From: Rhinopomastus cyanomelas
Lineage: Eukaryota > Chordata > Aves > Bucerotiformes > Rhinopomastidae
Assembly: GCA_013400115.1 (NCBI GenBank)
Contig: VXBP01000241.1
Location: 78,825 to 142,824 of the forward strand
Reading direction: 5' to 3'
Length of the DNA stretch: 64,000 nt
Shown: in pieces, positions 32,101-44,100 of the stretch
Layout: each line of letters starts with the position of its first letter
How positions within the stretch are numbered: position 1 is the stretch's first letter
Notes under the pieces: generated by a model
Told to the model about the DNA's origin: nothing
What the model saw: the letters and a program-made list of their open reading frames with translations, nothing else
Databases searched by the model: none
Program-made: the position numbers and the translations under genes

Positions 32101-35100
32101 GAAAGACAGGGCCACTCCGTGGTGCCCAACAGGTGCCCATCCCAACCCCCTCTCATGGCCAGTCGGACACGAGACCCCCACTCTGCTCTGCACACGGGAT
32201 GGACCACGGGAAAGGTCAGAGCTTGGCTCCTTCACCTTTGGAATCAGAGAGGAGAAGGTTCTGCTCCAGCTAGGGTGGGTTTGCAGGGCTTCAGCTCCTC
32301 CAGCATCACCTGAATCCTGGGGTCAGGTCTGGGCACCCAGCCCAACCCCACCACAACAAGCAGGGCCGGCACTCCCTAGCCCAGGTTGCCCAAAGCCCCA
32401 GCCAGCCTGACCTTGAATGGCTCCCGTACCAGCCTCTGGGCAGCCTGTTCCAGGGATCCCCCAGATCCCACAGCTTTCTCCTCCTGTCCAGCCTCACTCT
32501 GCCCTTCTGGTTGTTCCAGGCTGATCTGGGCTCCAGCTCAGCAGGAGCTGGGCTGTTCCCAGTCCAGGAAGCGACCATCACCCCAGCTCAACTGGATACC
32601 CCCCTCACAGGGTCCTTGTGTCATGGGCGGGCGGGCGGCTTCTCCTGCCCTGAAGGAAGGGAGAGGTGCAGCCACCCTCTGACCAAGAGCTTTTGCCTCA
32701 GATGTCTGGGGTTTACTGGTGCTCAAGGAATTTAGCCAGAAGCAATTAAGATCATTTCCAGTCTTAATTAACTCTGGTTTCACTCCCTGCCAAGGGGGGA
32801 GCCCAGCCCAGCCAGGAGCCCTGGCTTTGCCCGGCTGCAGCAGCTGGAGCTGGGCAAACACACGGTTAGAGCCCTGTCGGCGCGATGCAGAACCAAAACC
32901 AGCCCCAAACAAGCCTGAACCCCCTCTCAGCCCAAAGCAGGAGGTGTCCTCCCCACCTCCTCTTTCCCCACTGCACACTTCTTGTCCTGGTTTCAGAGGC
33001 ACCTAAACCAGCCCTGAGGAGGGGCTGAGGTCCATCGTCCCACCACGACACCTCCCCAGCACAACCCAGCGCTCGGAACGTTCCGATCCCACATGGTCAG
33101 AAAGGACCTAGAGGAAGGTCCGTGGTTGGGATGGATCATCTTAAAGGTCTTTTCCACCCTCAATGAGCCCATGACCGCTAAGATCATCAGCCCAACCCCT
33201 CCATGAGCACTAGACCTGTCCCCAAGTACCTGGAGCTCAGCGCCAGTGATCTCCCGACAGCCTCAGCCCTCCGCTGGGAACGAGGGATGTGGAGGCAGCA
33301 GGAGCTCCCCCGGCATCACGGAGCATCACGACGTAGGAGAAGAGGGAGCTCAGAAGGACGTCGCTGAGCCCAGTGGTCACCAGGGAGGACTCACAGGATG
33401 AGCCCCAAAAGCAGGAGGGGAGCTGGGGGCCGTCTGGGGCCAGGACACAGCCACCTCCGTGACCCGGGCTGGAGCGGGACGGAGCTTCCAGCAGCAGGGT
33501 TCGTGCCGACCGCGCAGCGGCCAGCGAGAAAAATCCCTGCCTGCCCCACCAACGTCCCTCTGGGGCCAAGAGGAAGAAGGCTGGAAACATCCTTCCTCCG
33601 CCGCGGACAATGCGATGGAAATAGCAAAGGGCTGGCGAGGACGGCCAGCAGCGAGGAGCCGCGAGCGGCCCCCGGCTTCCTGCCATTGTGTCCCAGCCTG
33701 GGGCCCCAAACGAGCCCTCTGCCCCCAAGGATCAGCCCAAGCACCAGTTGCCTCCTGCTGGAACCCCCCAGGCAGGGTTTGGGATTCACCTCCAACGCAC
33801 CGGGGCCGAGCGCGACGGCACAGAGAGGCAGAGCCGCTGCGACGGGCGCGAGCCCCCAACACAACCCGCCGCTGCGACCGCAACGGGAAATCCAACCGTC
33901 ACAAGCACCAGGGCCGAAGCCCCAGCCCAGAGCGGGTGAAACGAAGCCTCCCCGGAGCAAGTTCCACCCTCAGCCCCGACTCTCTCCTCCAAACCGGAGC
34001 TGCAGGTGCTCGGGCGGCTCCAGCACCGGTGGCAGCGGCTCAGAAACCCACCAGGGGCCCACCCTGCCGTGGGAGCAGAAGGAGCCCAGCCTGAAAGCCA
34101 CGAACCTAACCCCAAACCCCGCTGCTGTGGCTCGTACTGGCCCCAGCTTCGTCCTCGCCCCCCGTTCTGGTGGAGTTTGCAGGCTCCCTCAGAATCCAAG
34201 GGGTGACCGCAAGAGATTTGATACTGAACCAAGAAAAACCATTCCGGGTTCTCTACAGAAGGGTCCAGGGGGCTTTTGGGGCTGGTATTCTAGGGTGGCA
34301 CTGCCCAGCCGGGCATCCAACACGCAGCCCAGGTGGATCCACTCCCCCACCTCCTCGGAGAGGGTCCGTGAGGGACCGAGGGACGGCGCCGCAGGAGCCC
34401 ACCGGGGCGGGGAGACGAGCCCTGGGCTTCCCTTTTACCTGCCAGGCGCCCTCAGAGCTCGAGCCGAGCCGCCGGCGTCGCTCCCGCAGCCCAGCCGGAG
34501 CTGCTCCGCTCCCCGGCGCGTCCCCAGTGCATTTTCCAGCCCCTGCTGCTGGGTTAAAAATAGAAGGCGGCCGGGTTATTGTCCTCGGAGCAAGCACGGA
34601 CCCGGGCCGCCCGTCCCTGCGACGGAGAAGCGTCGCCACGGCAAAATCCCCGGGGGGGTCCACGGGGCGTCCCCAGGGGGCTCGGCGCTGCGGCCGCCAG
34701 CGGCGACTCCCCGTCCGCCTTCTCCTCCCCATCGCTCCCGGGTGGTTTTTATTGCTGCCAGGCTTTACGCATCTGCCTGCGAGGAGGGTGCCGGGGCTTG
34801 TCCGGCACTCCCACCCCGAGAACACGCTGCCCCGCCGCTGCCCCCGCAGATGGGGAGGCGAGAGCCAGGCTGGGGGGGGCTCCGTCACCCAATTCACTTC
34901 ACTCTCCGCGGCACCCGGGCTGCAGGAGCCCCCGGAGCTCTGCTGACGCCCGGCCCTCACCCCACAGCTCACAGAGCCCAACAGGGATGGGGACTCCCCC
35001 ACCTGCCCTGGGCAGCCTGGGCCAGGCCTGGGGAACCCCTCCGCTGGGACAGCCTGAGGCCACCTCCTCTCCTCCTGAAGTTCAGGGGGTTGTGCAGTCC

Positions 35101-38100
35101 CCCCTGAGCCTCCTGTTCTCCAGTTCAATCCCCCCACTGAGTTCCCCAGTTGCTCGTCACAGCACTGGTGCTCCAGCCCCTTCCCCAGCTCCGCTGCCCT
35201 TCTCTGGCCCCACTGCAGCCCCTCAGCGCCCTTCTGGCTGGGAAAGGCTCAGATTTGACCCCAGGAGTCAAGGTGGGGCCTCCCCAGTGCCCCCAGTGCA
35301 GGAGAACAATCCCTGCCCTGGTCCCACTGGCCATCTCCATGCTGGCACCAGCCAGGAGCAACCTGAGCACCCCCTAGCCCATCTTCAGCTGGTGGTGACC
35401 AGGTCCAGGGTTTCTGCAGGACCATCCCCACGGCAGAGGGAGCTGGGGGCGGGTGGACTCTCCATCCCAGCTCCCAGCTCAAGCCCAAAAGGGTTTCCAG
35501 CACCAACTGTGGGAGGCAGGAGACGCCCACCCCGAGCTCCCCCGTTCGCCCCTTCCCCGCTCCCATCCGTCATCGCTGCTGACTCAGGAGGGAGGGGGGC
35601 CTCAGCCCGGACCTCATTCTTGGAAAGGGAAGGCTTCCACGCAGGCTGGGCCGTTCCAGGAGTGTTTGTGCTCAGGCGCTGGACCGCTCCCACCCAGCTG
35701 GGACGAGCGGGCTCCAGCTCCGATTTCATTTCTCAGAAAATCACACGGGAGACGCGAGGAATGCGCCGGGTCACTTCCAGCTCCAGGCAGCAACCCTGGC
35801 TGCTGCAGAGGCAGCGCTGGGCGACCAGCAACCACCGGCAACGGGGTGTCTGCCCTCCCAGCAGCGACACCCAACGCGGCGCTGCAGCGCCAGGACCCAG
35901 CACCCCACGCCAGGCGGGCACCCGCACCCACCCTCAGCTCCCCAGTGAAACAGCCTCGCCCAGGGCAGCGGCACCCACAGGGGACCCAGCAGCACCCGGG
36001 ATGGGTGGTCGCGCCCTCACCCCCAGCACCAGCTCTCAGCTGCCAGCACCGGGCCCGCGGAGCTGCAGCTCTGCAGCGGACAGACAGAGGAAACCCCACT
36101 GCTCCCCCTTCTCCCCAGCCCAAACACAGCCAGCAGCAGGAGGAAACCAGCCGGGAGCAACCCCAGAGCTCTCCAGGAGGAGCGGGGAGGCCGCTCTGCC
36201 CTCTGCCACATCCCCCCCACCCCATACCGGAGCCTGCTGGCGGCGCCCCTCGGCCATCCCATGCCCAGGGCCGGTGGTCCAGCGTGCCGTTGCCTCCTCA
36301 CGCAGCGCGGCGGCACACCGAGCGCTGGCCCGGTGGCCAGCTCTGCGCGAGCCGAGCCAGCGGCGCTGGGAGACGCATGACGACTGGAGCAGATTAATTG
36401 GAAACACAGCCCGGGTGTTGCAATCCCAGGAACGGCTCCAGCTTCGGGAACAAATGTTTTCATCCCGAGCTGGGAGCAGTCACCCAAGCGCAGGGCGCAT
36501 TCTTCTCGCCCTAGCTCACCCCTCCCCTGCTGCGCGGGGCGGTGGGACCAGCAGCGCGGCCCCAGCCCCGGCCCTTGCGTCACCGGGGACCTGCCGCTGC
36601 TGCCGCCGCTCCCGGGATTCCTCACGCTCCCGGCTGGCACCGGAGAGGGACGACCCGAGGTTCTGCGGCGCTGATCTCCGTCAGCAGCCCCTGGCACCGC
36701 TCCTGCGGGGTCCGCGGCCTCTGCGCCAACTGCCAGCGGTGGGCTCTCTGCTGCAGGGTGGCTACGAGAGAGGCTCCTCCAGAAGGTCCCGCTGCCACCT
36801 TGGTCACGCAAGCGCAACTGCCCAGCTGCTGCGCCAGCATGGAATCTCTGGGCTGGAAGGGACCCCCAAAGGGTACCCAGTCCAACCCCATCACACCCAG
36901 CAGGGCCAGCACTCCCCACACCAGGTTGCTCAGAGAGAGCCCCAGCCAGCCTGAGCTGGAATGGGACCTCCACCCCATCTCTGGGCAGCCTGTTCTAGGG
37001 ACCCCCCACCCTCAGATCCCACAACTTTCTCCTCCTGTCCAGCCTCACTCTGCCCTTTCCCAGCTTCACACCAGGACCCCCTTGTCCTGTCATTCCCTGC
37101 CCTTGAGAACAGCCTTTCCCAGCCTTGTGACAGGCCCTGTCAGGGCATGGAAGGTGCTAGAAGAGCCTCCCAGAGCCTCCCACAGCCCCAAAGTTTCTCC
37201 AGAAGCCTCTGATCGTGCCCAAAGCCCCAGAGGAACCAGCTCTGCTGCTCCCTCCACCAAGGCCAGACAAAAAGCTCCTTTGCTGGGTGACCACCTTCCA
37301 CCTCTGACCATGAAGAGTCCCAAACTCAGCTGCTGCTGAAGGACACAGGAGCTGAGAGCTCGGCCATTCAGTATGCAGGTGACCCTAGTGCTCTCCTCCC
37401 AGCAGTCTGGGTCACCCCACACCTCTGCTGGCCACCTGAGTTCAAGCCGGCTCCCCAAAGCCAAGCCCAGGAGCAAGGAAGGATCTGCTGCCAGCGCCGA
37501 GGTCCTGGGCTGAACCTGCCAGAGGCTGAAGGTAAATCCCCACAGGACCAGTCACTCTATCTAGTGGCAACCCATTCCCAGGCTCCCTCTGCTGCGAGGG
37601 TGACGGAGCCCTGGGTGAGGCTGCCCAGAGAGGCTGTGGAGCCTCCTGCTCTGGGGAGATCCCAGCCCCTCCTGGCTGCTGCTGTGGGTCCTGCTCTGGC
37701 TGGGGGGTCGGACTGGGTGGTCCCTGGGGGTCCCTCCCAGCCCCTCACATCTGTGATTCGAACTAGATAAAGAGTCTTTGTGCCCTCCCCAGTAAAGCAG
37801 CTCCCACTGGCCGCATTCCTGTCAGCTTCACCTCCTCTCCAGCCACTCGAGAGCCCTTTCAGAGCTGAATCAGAGCCAGGAATGGGTTCATCCAGCGGCA
37901 GGCACAGAGAGCCCTGAGCAGCACAAGCCCTTCCTGCCCTGCCCCAGCCGTAAACCCACCCAAGCCACCCCCTTTCCTACTCTCTGCCTCACAGAGCCCG
38001 TCCTTCCCTCCGTGACCCCTCAGCTCCCAGCCAGACCGCTGGGCTGGGATCTCCATCCCCTGATGAGAAGCTCCCAACCCCTCTCTAAGTGCAGTAAGAG

Positions 38101-41100
38101 TGAAGGAGCTGCAGATGTCATCTCACACTGAGACACCACCATGACCACAGGCATCCAGATCTCCTCCATACTGGGAGCCACTGGGAACTCCCCCACTGAG
38201 GGAGCGGTGGCAAACGGCTTCGTAAAACACAGCTCTGCTGGACACCCTTCACCCCCACCCGCAGAGTCACCTCAGACAGAGCCCTCTCGCCCACCATTCA
38301 GATGTTCTGGCAGGAAAACCCTCCAGGACTCACTGAGACAGCCCTGAGGGAGCTCTGCTGATGCTGGAGCCTACTGGGAGATACTGGTTGGGGTGTCCCG
38401 GTCTCTCCCACCGGAGATCGATGGCCCAATGCTATGAACCACAGAAAACCAACCAACAGCCTGCAGCTGAGAGCCTCTCCCCTGGCCACGCTGAGCTCTG
38501 CAGAGCCTCATCTCTCATTCCCAGCGCCGGGAGCGTGGAAGAGGTACCAACCACCACGGGGTCCCACGGACTCGCAAGGACCTCCTGGGGCAGGCAGCGG
38601 CGGAAGAGGGGCCAGAGGGAGGCCACAAAGGGAGGCCCTGCAGATCCGGGCAGATAGAGCCCACGCCCGAGCTCACGCCAAGACGCAGCCCGCAAATCCT
38701 TCGGCAAATCCCTCTGTCCCACCTCCAGATGTGCCAGCACCCCATCCTACACCCTGCACCCCTCCCAGGCCTCTCCTGGGACACACCCTCCGCCTCCCCA
38801 GCTCGCCTGGCACCCCGTCCCAGACACGTCCACGCGGTGCGACGGGGCTCCCTCCGTGCCAGCAGCCCGGTCTCCCCGGCAGGGCTCTGCCCCGTCGCCG
38901 TCACCGGCCACCATCCAGCCCAGGCTCCCGCGGAAGACAGAGCGGACCCCCCACCCGACCCTTCGCAGCTCCTCCGGACTAAGCCGGACCCAGCCCACCT
39001 CGACGGCGGGGAGAGGGGAACAGGGAGAGGAATCCTTCCCCAGTTTGCTGACCCTGACGGATCTTTCAAGGGCTCCGACGCTGACCCACCCCTCACAGCA
39101 CACACAGCACCCAGCTGGCCTGGTCCAGCAGCCTGATCCCCACCTTCATCTCCCCCTGCAAGGCAGGTCCCACGCTCTCTCGCTGCTCTGAGCCTTCTCC
39201 ATGGAGTCCCTGCCCTTCCTGAGGTCAGAGGTGCAGCCGTGGCCACTCACTGCAGCACTGGTGACACCTCCTTAGCCCTTGATGCCTCCTGGCGTCTCTC
39301 AAGCACAGACTCTGCTCCTCTGGAGGACCTGAGCACGAAGGCTTTGCCTGAGCAGCACCAGCATCACCTCTCCCAGCAGCTCGTGGATCCCTGATGGGGA
39401 GAAACCCCTGCTAGCACAACCAGCACCGAGCAGATCCGGGGAGACAGAGGGCAGAGCCAAGCTGTGGGCACCCCCTGACTGCTCAGATCCACTCACAGCA
39501 GGAGGACTCTGCGGCTCCAGGTCACCACCAGAGTGCTCCTGGGCTTCAAAGCCCAAGGACTAGTTTACCCTCCCGGGGCAGCTGGCTGACATCACCTTAT
39601 GAAGACAACAAGGTGGTTTTCAGCTCCTCAGCTCCCTGCACGGCTCCTGCCTGTCAGGACAGGGTTCCTCAGGCTGCTGCTCGCCCCAGCACTGGGGCTG
39701 CATCACAGCCAACCCTCTCGGTGACAGACGAGACGCGGAACCACCCCCGGTACTGCATCAGAGGAGCCGCACGGCGTGGCCGCAGCACCGAGGCCTGTCC
39801 CGAGGGCCCCTGCCAGCAGCTGGGGGCGGCGGGGGGCTCTTTCTGCAACTCTTCAGCATCTCCAAACCTGCTCGGGAAGGACTGGGAGCCAAAGGAGGGG
39901 TAGAGGCACCTGAAAGCTTCTCCCTCAGCTTGTCCTGGCTGCACCGCTGGTGTCAGCAGCAGCTGGGAGGGAGCTCCTGCAGCCCAGACCCAACTGTGTC
40001 CGGAGCTGTATCGAGGGAAGTGGGGCCAGCAGAGCCAGAGATGGAATTCTCCCCCTGGACTCTGCTCTGCTGAGACCCTCACCTCAAACCCTGCTCCAGT
40101 CCTGCTGTCCTCAGCGTCCGAAGGAGCTGGAGCTGTTGCAGCGAGGCCAGAGGAGGCCACCAAGATGACCCAAGGGCTGGAGCTCCTCTGCTCTAGGGAC
40201 AGGCTGAGGGAGCTGGAGAAGAGAAGGCTCCAGGGGGACCTCAGAGCTGCCTTCCAGCACCTGCAGGGACCCTCCAGGAAGGCTGCAGAGGGCCCTTTCC
40301 CAAGGGGATCCAGCGACAGGACAAGGTTTGGGACTGAAGGAGAGGAGGGTCACACTGGACCCGAGGAAGAAGTTCTTCAGTGCCAGGGTGGAGACTGCCT
40401 GGAGAGGCTGTGGCTGCTCCACCCTCAAGGATGCTCAAGGCCAGGTTGGATGAGGCCACCAAGTCCAGTGGAGAGGCGGCCCCATGGCAGGGGGTTGAGG
40501 GAGATGAGCTCTGAGCTCCCTCCCAACCCAACCCAGTCTGGGAATCATGGAGCTCACCGCTGCCCAGTCCCCAAAGCATCTGCAGAACACCCCTGAGGTC
40601 CTGCACTGCTCTGAGCTACAGCTGACACCAGACTCCACTGGACGCCTCTCCCCGAGCACCTCCAGCCTCTGAGGCATCCCCCAGCCCTACGACAGGATTT
40701 TCTAGCACCAGCCCTGGTCCACCGAGCACCAACCAGCCACCAGCTGAGCAGGGTGACCCCGGGGGGACGGGCACAGCGGGTGTTTGCAGGTTCTCGGTGT
40801 CCCTACAGGTGTGGGACGGGGATGTTTGCCTTCCTGGCTGCTTATCTCGGGCTGTGTCTGCACACAAACTTATCTCCCGGGGAGGGTGTGTTGCTCCTGC
40901 GCACACTTGGAATCTCGAGGGACGCGGGACCTTCCTCTGAGGTGAATGTTCCAGGGGTGAAGCTTCCTGTGGCCCCATGGCCTGGAACCAGGGCTGGCCT
41001 CTGCTGCTTGGCTCCAGAGCAGGAGTGTTCCTGCTCCTCTTCAACACTCCTGCCCTCTCCATCACTCCTGCCCTTTCTCCAGCTCCTTTTTTACCCCTCA

Positions 41101-44100
41101 AGCAGCTGGTGCTGGAAAACACAGCAGCTCTTACTGGGAGAGAAGGGAAGGAGACATGGGAAGCAGAGTAGGGAGGCTGGAGGGACAGCAGGGTGGAAAC
41201 AGAGGAGGGCTGATCCTATCTGGATGTGTTTGGGGTCTCCCCACGACGTCTCCTGACAGACTGGCCTCAGGAAGTCCCTCATCTCTCACCATCTCCAGTT
41301 CACAGAGGGGACAAGTAACCCAGCCACTCCTGAGGCTGATCCAAACCTCCCAGCACAAGGGGGAAGGGGATGGGAGTAACCCACAGCATCACCTGGAGCC
41401 CTCCCCATCAGTCTCCTGCGCACACAGCGGCTCTGCTCAGCTCCACAGGCTGGTCTCCCCAGGACACACTCTGTGCTCCCTCCCAGCCCTTCCCAGTCGC
41501 CCCAGAACACCCAGAACGAGGGGGAAGGAGGCTAGAGCTGTCGCTGCTGCCCTGGGACAGCAGCTTTGTTCACACCACCAGGATATTGAGTCACAGCTGC
41601 AGGGACACTCATCTCACCCAAGGCACAGCTCCATCTCCAGTCTCCCTGTCAGGGCTCGACCCCTGCCCTGGGCTCAGTGGCTCTGAACCCACCAGGAGGA
41701 GGAAACTGGGAAACTCCTCTCCTGAGGGAAAGTTCAGGTGTTTGCTGCCTCAGACCCACTCCATCTCTTCTAATCTGCCCAAGAGCTCTCAGACTCAGCC
41801 CACGAGTTGAGCTGTGGGGAACCTCAGCCACGGAAACACTGCTCTTTGTGGTGATGCAACTGGGAGAGCACTGGTCAGCCCAAGGTTGGCTGGAAGGGGG
41901 TGAGGTGGAGGAAGCAGCTCAGGCTCTGGAATCACCCGCAGCCTCCGTGAGCTGAAACCCAACCTCCCTTCCTCTCCCTCCCCCACAGCCCCCGGTCCCT
42001 CTGCTCAGCCGGTTCCTGCAATTCCTGGCCCTGGGCTCGGAGGCTTCCGCCACCATCTGGGCTCCATTTAGGGGAGCTGATGTTTTTCACAGGGCTGTAA
42101 TCTAAACTTTGGGATCGAGTTTACATCTCACATACCAGCGTCTCACCGCTGCGCCTGGCCGCGCTCAGGGGCACCGTGGGGCTGCCAGGCTCCGGTCCCA
42201 CCGCAGGACCTCGCAGCGTGACGGCGGCTCCGGGTGCCCGGCACCTGGGAGGCCACGAGGACTCAGAATCAGGGGTCCCCGAGCACAAACCACCTGGAGA
42301 TCCAGCGAGGCACCGACCCCTGGCAGTGGGCGTGAGCCAGGAGAGCTGGGAATGGGGTCAGCTCCCCGCCGGGAGGCTGCCGATGGGAATCGGCCCCTAC
42401 AGCAGCCCCATCCAGGCTCCATCCCCAGCAGCAGGACACTCCCCTGAGCTTTGGTACTGAACCCTCATCGGGGCCAAGCAGCAGCCCAGCACTGCCTGGG
42501 CCCCACTGACCCCCAGCCTTCACCCCACATCTCCAGAGCCAGGCCTCAATGACCCTTCCAGCAGCACCGGTGGGTTTGCAGGGACCTGCTGTCACAGCAG
42601 CCTGCAAGACCCACCAGACGTTCTGGGCAGATCTGTGCTCCCAGGAGCAACACCAGGACTCCTACTGGGGGCTACTGGGCTACTACCAGCCTGCTCTTCA
42701 CCTTCTGCAGCTCCTGCTCCAGCAAATATTGAGCTGACATCAAAACGCAGAGTCTCCAGCAGGGAGCTGCCCAGAGCTCTCCTCTTCCAGTGTCTCCCAT
42801 TTCAAGGGGACCAACTGTCCCCCACCACGGGATGAGGGGCAGGAGCATGGGACCAGGCTCTTCCCAGTGGTGCCCAGTGGCAGGACAAGAGGCACTGAAT
42901 GCAAACTGGAACCCAGGAGGTTTCACCTAAACAGAAGGGAGAATTTCCTACTGGTGAGGGACCCTGTCCCAGGCTGCCCATAAGGGCTTCTCCAAGCACT
43001 GATGGGGTGGCCACAGCCCCCCAGGTACCCCCGCTGCCCCCCTCCAGCCTTCCTCCACCCAGTGGCAAGCAGGGGCCAGCTCTGCGATGCCGTCAGGTTG
43101 CCAAGGTGGCTCCGTCCCAGCGATCCCCGAGGCTGAGCCAAACCCAAAGAATAATGTTTTCATACTGGGACTTCTCAGGCAGGATTTAGTCGTTTGTGGC
43201 CACACGGGCTTGGCGGGACGGCCCAGCCGCCGCTCGCCGGCCCCAGTCAGCGGCCGAACGCGATGGAGACAGGAGGGGAGGCAGGACCTGTGACTGAATC
43301 GCTGTATCCCGGGGTGGAAGGGACCCCCAAAGGATCATCCAGTCCAACCCTTTAAGCTCAAGAAATCCAGCGCCCTGCCAAGCTCTGAAGCCTTAGAGCT
43401 GCCTTAGACCTACCACTTCCCTTGAAGACCATTCCAGCGTCTAACTGCTCTTGCAGAGAAGGATTCACCTCTGGAATCCAAAGGGAATCTCCCCAGGAGC
43501 AGCCTGTATCCATCACCCCTTGAGAAAAGGGAATCTGCATCTCCTTGGTGGCCTCCTGGGCCTCCCCTCTCCTCTCCAGGCTGAACAAACCCGACTCTCT
43601 CAGAACACGAGCGATTCCTCCTCCCGTTCGAGCGCATCCAGCTGATGGGGAGGGAGGATCCAGCACCCACGCGGCCAGAGACGGACCCTCGTCGCGGCAC
43701 AACCGACCTCTGCACCGGGCAAAGCCGGCAGCCACGTCTGCCCTGTCGACCTGATGGCTAAACACTGAGACACAGGCAGAGGAAAGCCAAACCCCGCGGA
43801 ACTCCCTCGTTCAGGTGCAGCAGCGGGGCTGAAACCCGGTCTGTCCTACTAGGAAGGCAGATGCCAGCCTGGTGAGGGCTGGACAAAGCCCAGTTCGCTT
43901 CCCCTGCTCTTACTGGGGCGCTCGGAGTCTGCCCCGAGAGCAGGCTGAGGGGGTGACGGAGGCGGGTCCATCACTGGTAGCTGGGGGAGATCCCTCAGAA
44001 ATCCTCTGGGCAGAGGGATCCAGGGGTCTGGCCCCAAACTGCTGCAGCCTGGACCTGACAGAGGGGTTATGGAGCCAGCCATGGTGAGAGGGGGTGTCTC

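Noticed and set aside
33398..36954. Open frames of 569 and 791 codons in HDAC7 intron 1
   Set aside because: Low-complexity Pro/Arg/Ser/Gly content, overlap with antisense CR1, no start or splice support, and equally open frames on the opposite strand.
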